Shown in pieces: positions 9,076 to 17,904 of a DNA stretch of 47,672 bases. This stretch comes from a virus, in the IMG/VR virus record IMGVR_UViG_3300035698_016237, positions 1 through 47,672 of that record; one strand, 5' to 3'. Below the pieces are notes generated by a model. That model worked only from the letters and a program-made list of their open reading frames with translations. It did no database searches and was not told the origin of the DNA. Numbering within the stretch: position 1 is the first letter of the stretch; each line of letters opens with the position of its first letter. The translations under genes and the position numbers were made by a program.

Positions 9076-9923
9076 AGCGTTACATCCTCCGAGATGTTCA
9101 ACGCCAAGTAATTGGGGTTGTTTGTCACACCCGGCGACCCGAAGACGATCATGCTGTAGCTGATTGTTCCGTCCGGGATCAGTTCACCAGAATCCGGGAG
9201 GCCGACCATATACCGCGAGATGTCGTCTATGTGGTCGCTGTCGGGTATCACAAAGAAAGGGCATCTTTCTGCGAGTTCTAAACCAGTAGCCGTCCCCTTG
9301 TAACCCATCAGAGGTGCAGCATTGTTGCTCTGATAGAGGGTCATGCCTTCTTCTTCAGCAAGAGGCAAGCACCCTGTTAAAGGGACAAGCAGGCCAAGGC
9401 CATCACCGCATACGATTGTGATGGTCATGTTGGAAACAGGATCTTCAGCCTTTTGTGTGAACCTGATGCTTTTTATCTTTTTGACAGCGACCAAGGTCAT
9501 CACCGGGCTTGTGCCATCCAAAGTGAAGTCGTAGTTTCTCAGCCTGTCGTGGATGTCCGTGTACGAGATCGTTCCCGCGCCGACTTGAGAGGCTTTGTCT
9601 GTCGAAAAAATCAGCATCCTTGGAACGTCGGGCTGGTTGTCGATGTCCGTGCCATGGATAAAACACTCGGTATCCGCTTCGACGCTGGCGAATGTTTTTC
9701 CAAATACAGCGATAGCCGATCCCAGCTTCGGATTAACCCAAAGATGGGGTACAGGCATCGCAGACATCGCCAACAAAGACCCTATACTTTGTTGAGTAAG
9801 ATTTCCGTCTGCCCCGCTATCCAGAGAATGAGCGGCATTGTCGCCAACGACACAGGCGGCGCGATATGGATTCTCACCCTTTGCGCCTTCTCCTATGATG
9901 GGCTTCATGACATTATCATTCAT
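9072..9923 (-). CDS. Head-associated structural protein
   Basis: A 283-residue protein immediately downstream of the major capsid gene, separated from it by a GC-rich hairpin. The composition is beta-rich, with no signal peptide and no catalytic motif. This position usually holds a decoration, cement or head-fibre protein. I do not recognise the family. Confidence 0.68.
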   Translation of the reverse strand: MNDNVMKPIIGEGAKGENPYRAACVVGDNAAHSLDSGADGNLTQQSIGSLLAMSAMPVPHLWVNPKLGSAIAVFGKTFASVEADTECFIHGTDIDNQPDVPRMLIFSTDKASQVGAGTISYTDIHDRLRNYDFTLDGTSPVMTLVAVKKIKSIRFTQKAEDPVSNMTITIVCGDGLGLLVPLTGCLPLAEEEGMTLYQSNNAAPLMGYKGTATGLELAERCPFFVIPDSDHIDDISRYMVGLPDSGELIPDGTISYSMIVFGSPGVTNNPNYLALNISEDVTL

Positions 9924-9945
9924 AACTTAAGTCCTTTCAAAGAAT

Positions 9946-9970
9946 CCGACCCCGCAAGAAGCGGGGCCGG
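9946..9970 (-). terminator. GC-rich hairpin after the capsid gene
   Basis: The arms CCGACCCCGC (9946-9955) and GCGGGGCCGG (9961-9970) enclose the loop AAGAA. The single non-Watson-Crick position is a G-U pair in the minus-strand RNA. On that strand the stem is followed by ATTCTTT, so it may be a leaky terminator or an RNA stabiliser that sets high capsid expression relative to downstream genes. Confidence 0.6.
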
Positions 9971-9979
9971 ATGAGGAGG

Positions 9980-11407
9980 TTACGCAACGTCGTAGAGATC
10001 TTTGTTGGTCAATTTGTTGGTTCCAACGCTGTTGATGTTGCTGTAATTCAGCATCGAAGGTGCCTGGAAGATGATGAGACCAGCGGAGTATTCGCGGGTC
10101 AGTGCGGAGCCGACATCAGCGATAAGCAGATCGTCTTTGCCGAACTGTCGTTGATTACCGACATTCGAGACCAACTGGATATCGGATTCAGGCATATGCT
10201 TGTAACCGATATCTTTCTTGTTCACGATCATCGCCCAGTTGCCCTGGTAGCTCGGGTCCGCAGAAACCGGGTCGATGGCGATATGGATGCTCTTGAACAG
10301 CGGCGAAGGCACCAAGTCAAGGTATCCAAACGGGGTTTCCATGCGCTTGTAGGTCAAACCCGCAGCCTTGTTGATGACGTTGACGTAGCGGAAACGCTCA
10401 CGCAAGATGGCCTGCATCGTCAGTACGAAACTGTACGAACAGAACACGGTGCGTGTGTTCGAGCCGTCGTCAAACTGTGTGAAGATGGGCTCTAAGCAAG
10501 CCCAAAACTGGCCTTCGGTCATCATCGAAGGAATGACGTAGCGGTTAGTCACCAAGTCACCGAGCAAACCGCGAGTCATCGAACGGGCGTTGAGGTCGGT
10601 GTAGTTGCTTGAACGGCCATCCCACTCCGACTCCTGGAACATCAGCTTGTACATGATTCCGCGAAGGAATTCATATATTTTGCGGTCTCTGAGGTTCTTC
10701 AGGGATTCCTCGACGTTGGTGAATTTGGTCAACATCTGGCGACGGCTGTACTGAATAGCCGTTGCCTGAAGCTCAGTGTAGTTCTTCCTGAACCGACCAA
10801 TGGTCGAGTAAGACAGGTCCGGTCCCATACCGTTGTCCTGGTACGAAGAGCCTGCCAAAAGGAGCCGATGCTTGACGCCAGCGCCTACGGTCATCCCTAC
10901 CTGTTCGTCCTTCGGGTTGTGAATGACAACGGAAGCCACGCCCGTACTCGCGTTTACGGCGGTTACGCGCAACATCACACGCCCAAAGGTCGGGGTGCAT
11001 TCGGTGGTGTTGAGCTGGGCAGTATCTTCCGGCTTGAGGATCTTGATGAGACTGTTGTTGATGGGCAAGTCGATAGGAACCGTAGCCGAAAGGGTCTTGG
11101 TAGAACCTTCGCCTTCAGCCCAACTCGATTCTACGAAACTCGGGGGAATGTCATCCTCTTCGTATCCGTACTCGACGGTGGGAACCTGTTTGCTGTTGAC
11201 TCTTGCAAGCAGCAAATGACCGAGAGTGTGTCGCCACTTCCGGGTGATTTTGTTGATTCGGTAGATCTCGGTGCGACCCGGATTCTCCAAATCGAATTTG
11301 GTTGATCCATCCGGCAAAGAGTTCTCGGATATGATCCGATCCACGCCGGGGGTTAATGGAGTTCGAGCGCCAGAAATGATGCTCAGTATGTCTGTATCAG
11401 CACTCAT
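9980..11407 (-). CDS. Major capsid protein (SU10/DUF5309-like)
   Basis: A 475-residue protein placed right after the scaffold candidate on the same strand, where the major capsid gene is expected. It lacks a prohead-protease-type leader. The arrangement of an N-terminal arm, an insertion with beta strands around residues 60-190, a long helix near 210-250 and a mixed C-terminal domain fits an HK97 fold. It looks closest to the SU10-type (formerly DUF5309) capsid family. The gene ends just before the hairpin at 9946-9970. The capsid call is fairly secure; the subfamily is inferred from memory of the family's layout. Confidence 0.8.
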   Translation of the reverse strand: MSADTDILSIISGARTPLTPGVDRIISENSLPDGSTKFDLENPGRTEIYRINKITRKWRHTLGHLLLARVNSKQVPTVEYGYEEDDIPPSFVESSWAEGEGSTKTLSATVPIDLPINNSLIKILKPEDTAQLNTTECTPTFGRVMLRVTAVNASTGVASVVIHNPKDEQVGMTVGAGVKHRLLLAGSSYQDNGMGPDLSYSTIGRFRKNYTELQATAIQYSRRQMLTKFTNVEESLKNLRDRKIYEFLRGIMYKLMFQESEWDGRSSNYTDLNARSMTRGLLGDLVTNRYVIPSMMTEGQFWACLEPIFTQFDDGSNTRTVFCSYSFVLTMQAILRERFRYVNVINKAAGLTYKRMETPFGYLDLVPSPLFKSIHIAIDPVSADPSYQGNWAMIVNKKDIGYKHMPESDIQLVSNVGNQRQFGKDDLLIADVGSALTREYSAGLIIFQAPSMLNYSNINSVGTNKLTNKDLYDVA

Positions 11408-11432
11408 AGCCTATCCTTTTTTCAAGACAGGT

Positions 11433-12401
11433 CTAAAGATCCTTTATGTGCACCGTTCCTCCGTACAACTTCGACTTCACTTTATTGAACCCGTTGTTTT
11501 TGCGGGTTTTCGGCTTGTTGCTATCGCTTGTTATCGAGGGGAGGTCCGGTGGACGTGTGGTAGACCTGCGTGTTTTTCCAGTTTGTTTCGCTTGGTTAAC
11601 TTTGCTGAAAACATTCTTCAGACTTGGGCCGATCTTCTCCACGAGTGCATAGGCGGCGAACAACTTCTTTGGATTCTCAAACTTTCCGGTTCTGACTTCA
11701 TTTTCCAGTTGGGTTACTCGATCCTGAATCTCAGGCGCGACGATTCCAAACAAGTCATCGTCGCAAACATCCTGCCAATCCAGCTTTCCCGTAACCTCTT
11801 GGTACGCTTGGTCAACTGCGTTGATGCTCTGGTTGTGCTGTTGATACAGCTTTTCGGCCTGCTGTGCCTCATATTGGGCTTGCGCCAGTGCATCAACTTC
11901 AGAGATTTCCTCGGTCTCCATGATGGCGTTTTTGCGTTGCCTTATCTGTGCAAAGCTCATGGGTTCATTGGGTTGCGAATTGGTAAGTTCTTGCCTCTTA
12001 CTCAAAAGTCCTTGTTGCTGAAGTTTGAGGTTTTCATTCTCGCGCTTCAGATCAGCGTTGTTCTGGTTGACCTTCGTGGTATTGCGTTGGTGAGACTTGT
12101 TTAAATCCTCAAGCCTGCTTTCGAGTTGCCTCTTTTCTTCAAGAAGCTGCTCGACGTTAGGCTCTTCGCCTTCTTCGTCTTCTTCCTCGTCGCCTTCTTC
12201 CTCGTAGTCTTCTTCGGCTTCGCCTTCGAAGTCTTCTTGTTCTTCGACAATTGTTTCTGCTTCTGTTTTCTCGGTGATCCCATCGTTTTCCTGAAGGTCG
12301 TTATCGAATTCTTCCGATGCGCCCTCTTCAACGATTGTTCCAAGATCTACGCCTTGGCTAAGATCCTGATTGGATGCCGGGAGTTTATTGGCTCCACTCA
12401 T
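11433..12401 (-). CDS. Scaffold/capsid assembly protein
   Basis: About 322 residues from the ATG at 12401 (MSGANK), preceded by AGGAAGG; the open frame extends 80 codons further upstream but runs across the divergent promoter region. Residues 20-90 are extremely acidic (runs of E and D), residues 90-150 form a coiled coil rich in L, E, Q and K, and the C-terminal 50 residues are basic (KARR, KTRKNN-type). An acidic N-terminus, central coiled coil and basic capsid-binding tail form the classical scaffold layout. It lies directly upstream of the capsid gene. Confidence 0.78.
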   Translation of the reverse strand: MSGANKLPASNQDLSQGVDLGTIVEEGASEEFDNDLQENDGITEKTEAETIVEEQEDFEGEAEEDYEEEGDEEEDEEGEEPNVEQLLEEKRQLESRLEDLNKSHQRNTTKVNQNNADLKRENENLKLQQQGLLSKRQELTNSQPNEPMSFAQIRQRKNAIMETEEISEVDALAQAQYEAQQAEKLYQQHNQSINAVDQAYQEVTGKLDWQDVCDDDLFGIVAPEIQDRVTQLENEVRTGKFENPKKLFAAYALVEKIGPSLKNVFSKVNQAKQTGKTRRSTTRPPDLPSITSDSNKPKTRKNNGFNKVKSKLYGGTVHIKDL

Positions 12402-12427
12402 GTCTAATCCTTCCTGTGTATTAATTT

Positions 12428-12457
12428 TTGACTTATCCTGCACATATTGTGTATTAT
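12428..12457 (+). promoter_or_regulatory. Candidate sigma70-type promoter for packaging genes
   Basis: TTGACT (12428-12433) and TATTAT (12452-12457) are separated by 18 bases and point toward the zinc-ribbon gene at 12511. A Shine-Dalgarno AAGGAG lies just upstream of that start codon. The element overlaps the minus-strand promoter candidate at 12446-12475, so the two transcription units may compete. Confidence 0.5.
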
Positions 12458-12475
12458 TGCGACGTATCGTGTCAA
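12446..12475 (-). promoter_or_regulatory. Candidate late promoter for head operon
   Basis: On the minus strand a perfect TTGACA (12475-12470) lies 18 bases from CACAAT (12451-12446), directing transcription into the scaffold and capsid genes. It interleaves with the plus-strand candidate. Confidence 0.45.
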
Positions 12476-12510
12476 GTGAAAAATTTCTGTACACATCAAG
12501 GAGATAGAAA

Positions 12511-12792
12511 ATGCCCATATATGAATTTAAGTGTGTAAATTGTGGACACACCTTAGAAAAGATATTGGACGCCAATAGCGAGGAAACAATCTCGCAGGTG
12601 TGCGAGAAGTGCGGGCACATTCTGAGACTCAAGCCCTCCATTCCCGCGCCGGTTCATATGTCAGCAGACCCCAACTACAAGCCCATAATCCATGTGCCTC
12701 ACGGAAGCTACCCGACAACGGTTACGAAACGTCAAGACAGGATCGACCCGGCCTATGCGTTCAGAACGTCCAACTACGACAAAACACCATGA
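12511..12792 (+). CDS. FmdB-type zinc-ribbon protein
   Basis: A 93-residue protein beginning MPIYEFKC, the standard opening of FmdB regulatory-type zinc ribbons. CxxC pairs at about residues 8-11 and 31-34 (CVNC, CEKC) would bind one zinc. The C-terminal half is Pro-rich and has no known fold. It starts 8 bases after a strong AAGGAG and overlaps the next gene by ATGA. Small zinc ribbons of this kind occur near phage terminase genes. A regulatory or packaging-accessory role is inferred. Confidence 0.8.
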   Translation: MPIYEFKCVNCGHTLEKILDANSEETISQVCEKCGHILRLKPSIPAPVHMSADPNYKPIIHVPHGSYPTTVTKRQDRIDPAYAFRTSNYDKTP

Positions 12793-13040
12793 GTGCAACC
12801 GACGATCTTCAAAAAGCCTTGGACGGGCTTACAAGTCAGTACCTTCTCTTTCAAGCAGACAAAGCTCTGAAGGGAAAGGAGCGAGAAAACCAGCTTAAAA
12901 ATCTCAAGCTGGAAATGCAGATTGTAAAAGACTTGGCACTCATGGCAGGCAAGAGCATCGAAGGTGCCAAAGGCAGTCTCATCAAGGGGTTCGGTGATTT
13001 TGAAACCATAATCAAACTTGGTGAACAAAAGAATGACTGA
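12789..13040 (+). CDS. Small helical protein, TerS candidate
   Basis: An 83-residue, nearly all-helical, charged protein starting at the ATG at 12789 that overlaps the upstream TGA. It ends within the start of TerL (8-base overlap). A small terminase subunit is expected immediately upstream of TerL and no other candidate is visible. It is short for a TerS and lacks an obvious helix-turn-helix, so the call rests on position. Confidence 0.6.
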   Translation: MSATDDLQKALDGLTSQYLLFQADKALKGKERENQLKNLKLEMQIVKDLALMAGKSIEGAKGSLIKGFGDFETIIKLGEQKND

Positions 13041-14865
13041 AAGACTTGAATACAAAAACGTCGGTTTTGACGACATTCCATTTCAATATGGTGCCCGAGG
13101 ATTCCACAAATTTATACCGGCGAAATATATTCCAGACTGGCGCAAATTGCGCCGCAACGCCTACAACAATGCATATCAGTCGGTCAAGCGAGGCTGGTTT
13201 GCATACGCGAAGGAACATGGTTTACAGGCAAACATAGATGAATTCCAACCCCGAATCAGGGAGCTTGCCAAACTCGAATATGTAAGATGGCTTGCCCGAA
13301 ACGACCTGTATTGGTTATCGACCGAGCTACTTGGTTGCAGCGACTTCGATTATCTTCATTGGCTCCTGGCCTGCTGGCTGTATATGACTCGCAACGAAGA
13401 GTACAGAGGCGTCATTCTTCCGCGAGACACATTCAAAACGACTGAAGTAGATATCAATCACAACGTGCAGAACCTACTCCAAGACTTTGGCCTATGCACT
13501 GCTATCCTTTGCCCGTCAGAGAAGTTCGGCAAAATCAAAATCTCACAGATGATGCGCCGACACCTTACGAGCAAGAAGCTCGTGAACCTGTTTCCCCATC
13601 ATTTGAGACTAAAAAAAACGGCCTACGAAGTCTGGACGGACTTGTTTTTCTCTGTAGTCAAACCAGATAACGACCCGCGAGACGGCGCAAACTTCGAGAT
13701 CATCACCGTTGACGGAAAGGCCACCGGACATCATTTCGACGTTGGTTGCTACGACGATATTGTCCATGAGGAAAACTACGAGGAAGAAGAGCAGCGCCAG
13801 AAAGCCAAGGACAATGCTGAATTCATGGAGTTCAAGATTTCCCCGGTTCACAAGCGCCGTCCTATAAAGTCGAGGATTATTGCTTGCGACACAATCTACC
13901 ACCAAGACGATTACATGTGTGACGTTCTGATTCCAAGGCTTTGCGGTTCGGAAGAAGAGCTTGACAAGTTTATGAACAGCGAGACCGGCTATGTAAGCGA
14001 CAAGCTGTTTATGCTCCCTGCATTCACAGTCGAGAGGGGCAGAAAGTATTTCATCTTCCCCGAGCGCTTGGGGCCGGAGCGAGTAAAGCACCTGGAAGAG
14101 ACAAGTTCACCTGACAAGTTCGCCACCCAGGTCATGTGTCGGGTAATGGCTTCATCGGACAAGATGTTCCCACCGCCATACGAAAGCCGCTATTGGAACG
14201 AGATTCCATCACCACATATTAACCTGATCGGAGTCGATCCGGCTGGTGAGAAGGAAAAAGAAGGCAACGACAAGTCGGTTATCAAGTGTGCAGCCGTTGA
14301 CGGTCGAGAGGCGCTTTACGAGAAAGACAACGAAACCGGAAACTGGCGCATATACGACCTGTGCCAACGTATATGTGACATGGCGGAAAGAAATGCTCCG
14401 ATTACCGCCTGCTTCATCGAACAGACCGGCATGACCGACTACGTTGGACACCTCGAAGACGTAATGAAAGAGCGCGACATCTACTTTGATGTATATGCGC
14501 TCACGCGCCCAGGCAGTTCAGGCAGTAAGAAAAAGTGGATCAAGATACTACAGCCCTATTGGGACACAAACCGCATCTTCTTCGACCGCAGAAACGCCGA
14601 GTGCTTAAAACAAATCAGAACATTCCCCGGAAAATTCGACGACGAGCCGGACGGCTTTGCTCACATTGTCCATGGAATGAAAAAACACGGCATTCAACCG
14701 CCTGAATTCGACCACTCCGATACCCCTCAAATAGAGGACGACGGTAACAATATCCCAGTTCCGACCAGGACCGCGAGGGTGGATAACTTCAGAAATAAGG
14801 TCGCCAAGGCCAACATGCCCGAACTCGACTACAGCTTCTTGGAAGAAAGTGATGGAGAAATATAA
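13033..14865 (+). CDS. terL: Terminase large subunit
   Basis: About 610 residues, the usual size of a terminase large subunit, the ATP-driven motor and nuclease that packages DNA at the portal. The ATG at 13033 is chosen over the TTG at 13018. A degenerate Walker A (PRDTFKTT, residues about 130-137) matches the phage-type adenine and P-loop motif. A Walker B-like CYDDIV lies near residue 240. The C-terminal nuclease domain has acidic residues in GVDPAGE (about 400) and FIEQTG (about 465). The stop overlaps the portal start (TAATG). No head-to-head cos or pac site could be identified. Confidence 0.88.
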   Translation: MTERLEYKNVGFDDIPFQYGARGFHKFIPAKYIPDWRKLRRNAYNNAYQSVKRGWFAYAKEHGLQANIDEFQPRIRELAKLEYVRWLARNDLYWLSTELLGCSDFDYLHWLLACWLYMTRNEEYRGVILPRDTFKTTEVDINHNVQNLLQDFGLCTAILCPSEKFGKIKISQMMRRHLTSKKLVNLFPHHLRLKKTAYEVWTDLFFSVVKPDNDPRDGANFEIITVDGKATGHHFDVGCYDDIVHEENYEEEEQRQKAKDNAEFMEFKISPVHKRRPIKSRIIACDTIYHQDDYMCDVLIPRLCGSEEELDKFMNSETGYVSDKLFMLPAFTVERGRKYFIFPERLGPERVKHLEETSSPDKFATQVMCRVMASSDKMFPPPYESRYWNEIPSPHINLIGVDPAGEKEKEGNDKSVIKCAAVDGREALYEKDNETGNWRIYDLCQRICDMAERNAPITACFIEQTGMTDYVGHLEDVMKERDIYFDVYALTRPGSSGSKKKWIKILQPYWDTNRIFFDRRNAECLKQIRTFPGKFDDEPDGFAHIVHGMKKHGIQPPEFDHSDTPQIEDDGNNIPVPTRTARVDNFRNKVAKANMPELDYSFLEESDGEI

Positions 14866-16784
14866 TGACAATGAACAATTCCGAGCGGGACGTACTTGAT
14901 TATCATCTCAGGCTTTACAACGAATGCAAAACCAACAGACAACCCATGCATCCGACATGGAAGAGAGGAATGAATCACTGGCTTGTAAAGCATGATATCG
15001 GCAAGTGGCCCTCAAGGGTAAGGCTCAAATTGCCATACATCAACCAGTCGATTGAGCAGAACGCCAGCCGCGCCGTTCCGATTGAGCCCAACATTCACGT
15101 TGGTTCATACCTGCCTGACATGCAGGAAATCACCGAAGGAATTCAAGAGAACCTTCTTGAAGTCTGGCAAAAGAACCGGATGCCACTCCGCATCCAGGAC
15201 TATGAGAAAAGTAAATTTATCTACGGAACGACATTCGCCTTCGTCGGATACGAGCGCAAAACTCGAAAAGTAAAAAGATGGGAACCTGTTCTCGATGAAC
15301 AAGGTGAGCCCGTCATCGACTGGGAAAGAGGCGATATCGTCAAGGAGCTTGTTGAGAAAGAAGAGATCGTTCACGACTGCCCAACATTCAGGCCGGTTCA
15401 CATAGGCGACGTATGGCACTTCCCCAGCAAGGCCCAGTACATCGACGACGATGTTGAGGGAATCATCCTCAGAGTCGCTATGTCCCTGGAAGCAATGCAA
15501 GCAGCCAAGGGCGAAGACGGTAAGCCGATGTACAAACACCTTGATATGGTCAAGGAAGGGTGCCCTGAACATGTTGGAGATCTAACACGCGAACAGATTT
15601 CAGACATCGTAGGACTGGCGCACAAGGATGAAGAATCTGAAATCCTCGGGTACAACGGAAAGACCGACGACAAGAGAAAGAAAGAAGTTGTCTGTCTGCA
15701 AATCTGGCGAAACGAACGCCTCACCATCATCGCAGATGGTCATGTCCTGGTACGCGACGACGACAACCCATACGACCGAATTCCCTTCGTTATGGACAAG
15801 GATGTATCAATTCCGGGCCAACTCTACGGTAGACCGCATTGGAGATTCGTTGAAAGCCTGACTGTACACACGGATATGATTTTCAGCTTGCTCATAGAGC
15901 AACTTCACCACCTCGTTCTTCCCGCTTGGCTGTACGACAAAGAGGCAATCAAGAACGAAAACGACCTCTTCCTGCAAGCTGGCAAAGGAATCGCGGTCAA
16001 CACTCACAAGCGGCCACTCGATCAGGTTATCAAATACGTTAAGAAAGAAGCGGTCTCGCAGGATGTAATGATCGCCATCAATAAAATCACCGACATCTAC
16101 GAAGAAACCACCGGGATTACCAAGCAGGTCAAAGGCGATACCGGCGGCGCGAGACTTGCAACCGATATTGTCACCGCCAACTCAAACAGCCAACTCAACT
16201 TCGAGCATAAGCAGTTGACCACCGAAGAACTCACCTTCAATCCAATGCTCGAACGCTGGATTGACTACATGAGGAAATACTGGACTGAAGAACGATTCTT
16301 ACAGTTCTTCACCGACGATGGCCCTCAAACCTTCGTCCTCACCCCTGAACACCTCGCAATGGACTGGCATATCAAGTATGACAGCCGATCAATCGACCCG
16401 TCAAACGCAGGCGCAGCGGCCAGACAAAAGTACATCGAGATCCTCTCAGTACTTACCGGCGGCGACCCGTCCTTTATGACTTGGGTAAAGCCCAGGGCAA
16501 TTGTCAAAAGAGCATTCAAAGAAGGGTGGAAAATCCCGGACTACGAAGAATGTATAAAGACAATCGAAGAATTCCAGGAAGAACAACAGAACGCAATCAT
16601 GGAAGGGTTACTTGGAAATGAACTTGATCAAAGGGCGCAAGGAAACGGTGTTCCAGAACTCGGACCATCTCAAGCAGGTAACGGCGGAGGCGGAATTCCT
16701 GAAGGAGACAGTCAAGGATTTACAGATGCACTCGGGATGGCAAGCCCTGATGGAGAGATGTCAAACCCGTATCCAGGAGCTTAA
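14865..16784 (+). CDS. Portal protein
   Basis: A 639-residue protein following TerL with a TAATG overlap. Length, gene order and the long helical stretch near residues 395-440 (ITDIYEETTGIT and after) fit P22-like portals. The portal forms the dodecameric vertex through which DNA enters and leaves. The C-terminal 60 residues are Gly- and Pro-rich and overlap, in another frame, the gene at 16618. The portal is transcribed away from the scaffold and capsid genes, an unusual split for a podovirus-like genome. Confidence 0.85.
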   Translation: MTMNNSERDVLDYHLRLYNECKTNRQPMHPTWKRGMNHWLVKHDIGKWPSRVRLKLPYINQSIEQNASRAVPIEPNIHVGSYLPDMQEITEGIQENLLEVWQKNRMPLRIQDYEKSKFIYGTTFAFVGYERKTRKVKRWEPVLDEQGEPVIDWERGDIVKELVEKEEIVHDCPTFRPVHIGDVWHFPSKAQYIDDDVEGIILRVAMSLEAMQAAKGEDGKPMYKHLDMVKEGCPEHVGDLTREQISDIVGLAHKDEESEILGYNGKTDDKRKKEVVCLQIWRNERLTIIADGHVLVRDDDNPYDRIPFVMDKDVSIPGQLYGRPHWRFVESLTVHTDMIFSLLIEQLHHLVLPAWLYDKEAIKNENDLFLQAGKGIAVNTHKRPLDQVIKYVKKEAVSQDVMIAINKITDIYEETTGITKQVKGDTGGARLATDIVTANSNSQLNFEHKQLTTEELTFNPMLERWIDYMRKYWTEERFLQFFTDDGPQTFVLTPEHLAMDWHIKYDSRSIDPSNAGAAARQKYIEILSVLTGGDPSFMTWVKPRAIVKRAFKEGWKIPDYEECIKTIEEFQEEQQNAIMEGLLGNELDQRAQGNGVPELGPSQAGNGGGGIPEGDSQGFTDALGMASPDGEMSNPYPGA

Positions 16785-17001
16785 AGATAAGCTCGTCCAC
16801 ACAAACTCCTTCACCGAAGAAGGCAGATACTTAATCGCCCTCACACAGGGCCAAATCATCACCCTCGAATCAATGTCCGAGGAAAGAGCAGACCAGGAGT
16901 ACGAACTCGAAAACCTCACCAGACAACTACTCGATATCGCAAGGACCGAACAACTGAAGAAAGAAGCCGAAGAACAACCCGAGTCAGATCCATTCGAGTA
17001 A
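16618..17001 (+). CDS. Coiled-coil protein overlapping the portal gene
   Basis: About 127 residues, acidic and helical (a helical segment beginning FLKETVKDLQ, then GWQALMERCQTRIQELKDKL). The layout resembles small phage proteins near the portal that carry a GW-x-x-L core and a coiled coil. The ATG at 16618 places 167 bases inside the portal C-terminal coding region in a different frame; a shorter start within the overlap is possible. It is the last gene before the 900-bp regulatory gap. Confidence 0.62.
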   Translation: MNLIKGRKETVFQNSDHLKQVTAEAEFLKETVKDLQMHSGWQALMERCQTRIQELKDKLVHTNSFTEEGRYLIALTQGQIITLESMSEERADQEYELENLTRQLLDIARTEQLKKEAEEQPESDPFE

Positions 17002-17010
17002 GCCCTCAAA

Positions 17011-17040
17011 CCCCGGTCATCAGTCAAATGGTGGCCGGGG
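17011..17040 (+). terminator. Hairpin after packaging genes
   Basis: CCCCGGTCA (17011-17019) pairs with TGGCCGGGG (17032-17040) with one U-G pair. It begins 9 bases after the stop of the last packaging gene. There is no following T-run, so termination would be weak or factor-dependent. Confidence 0.45.
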
Positions 17041-17375
17041 AGCCCTGACAGACCGCCAGACCATCAGACACTATATGTGCAAGCACTTTCCCCTATAAGG
17101 TGGAAATATGCCCTCACAGCGACAGCAGGAGAGTTTTATGAAATTTTTTTGTGCACTCCAATAGCGGTCGGATAATATATACGGGCGGGGTGGGGTCTGG
17201 CAGGGGTACCCCCCCTATTGCGTCTAATTACTGTACACATTGGCCTTGGCGTTGGCTCGATACTCCCGGCAGTACACGGTAAAACCCCAGCGAATACAAT
17301 ACTTTAAGCCATAAGTGCAGATAATATATAGTTATCTACACCCAGTACGCCCAAGAATGGGAGTGCTTTTAAGCC

Positions 17376-17499
17376 GAATGTGTCAAGTTTGATTTACAGT
17401 CGTTAAAGACGATCAAGTCCTTCTCTTCCACTTCCATCCGAGAAATGCTTTCGTTTGTTCGTTGTTCTTGCCTTGAATGTGTCAAGTTGTCTTTACAGT
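17376..17499 (-). repeat. 25-bp direct repeats containing TTGACA
   Basis: Copies at 17376-17400 and 17475-17499 are identical at 22 of 25 positions, in the same orientation, 99 bases apart. On the minus strand each reads ACTGTAAA-N3-AACTTGACACATTC, so each carries a perfect -35-like TTGACA. They could be regulator-binding sites or promoter copies. Confidence 0.6.
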
Positions 17500-17645
17500 T
17501 TTGAATGTCATCCTTGCCTTGCTCGGTGTCGGGTACTGCGTACCATAGGAGAAGAGCATAAGAAGAAGCTGTTGTCCTGCCTGCTTTACAGTTTGTGCCT
17601 TGTTGCATTCTTTGTGCTCTATCTCTTATATGTTCCACGAGCTTA

Positions 17646-17769
17646 TGACAAAAAGTGTCGCTTTGCCCTGTTTTGCCTGTTTTATGACAAAAAGTGTCAA
17701 TGCTAGAGATATCATGGGCTTGCACTGCTTTCGATTGGTTTCCCTTCTTTCGACTGACAATTATTGTCA
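17646..17769. promoter_or_regulatory. Three TGACA-N5-TGTCA operator-like palindromes
   Basis: Sites are 17646-17660 (last base G instead of A), 17685-17699 and 17755-17769, the last two perfect. The first two share the spacer AAAAG; the third has ATTAT. Spacing is 39 and 70 bases. A 15-bp dyad with the half-site TGACA repeated three times upstream of a gene cluster is the pattern of repressor operators. The cognate regulator is not identified; the HTH protein at 24593 is one candidate. Confidence 0.6.
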
Positions 17770-17793
17770 ACTTGGCTTTTCTGCTGATATTAA
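17764..17793 (+). promoter_or_regulatory. Candidate early promoter
   Basis: TTGTCA (17764-17769) and TATTAA (17788-17793) are 18 bases apart and point to the ArdC gene at 17905. The -35 hexamer is the right half of the third palindrome, so occupancy of that dyad would block transcription. Confidence 0.45.
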
Positions 17794-17904
17794 TCAAACT
17801 GCTGATATTATTAACGATTGTTTACTTTGTGTACTTTGGCACGTTCTTTGCTCATGTAATTAACCGTCTGTTGATAACTGAGAGCAATTGAAGGAGAGAA
17901 TAAA

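Larger units (their letters stand above)
17041..17904. other. Gene-poor regulatory region
   Basis: I see no convincing gene here; open frames occur on both strands without ribosome binding sites. The region holds an 11-bp direct repeat GATAATATATA (17171-17181 and 17320-17330), the second copy inside an inverted repeat AGATAA-N7-TTATCT (17319-17337). A G/C patch with GGGGTACCCC lies near 17202-17212. Further in are a 25-bp direct repeat, three TGACA-N5-TGTCA palindromes and a 12-bp direct repeat CTGCTGATATTA (17781 and 17800). Together these look like a lysis-lysogeny or early-operon control region. Confidence 0.6.

Noticed and set aside
12101-12343. Lys/Thr-rich minus-strand frame
   Set aside because: It is an out-of-frame shadow of the acidic and coiled-coil part of the scaffold gene on the same strand.
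17369-17797. Minus-strand open frame of 142 codons in the regulatory gap
   Set aside because: Its internal peptide repeats come directly from the DNA repeats and dyads, it has no ribosome binding site, and other frames are equally open on the opposite strand.
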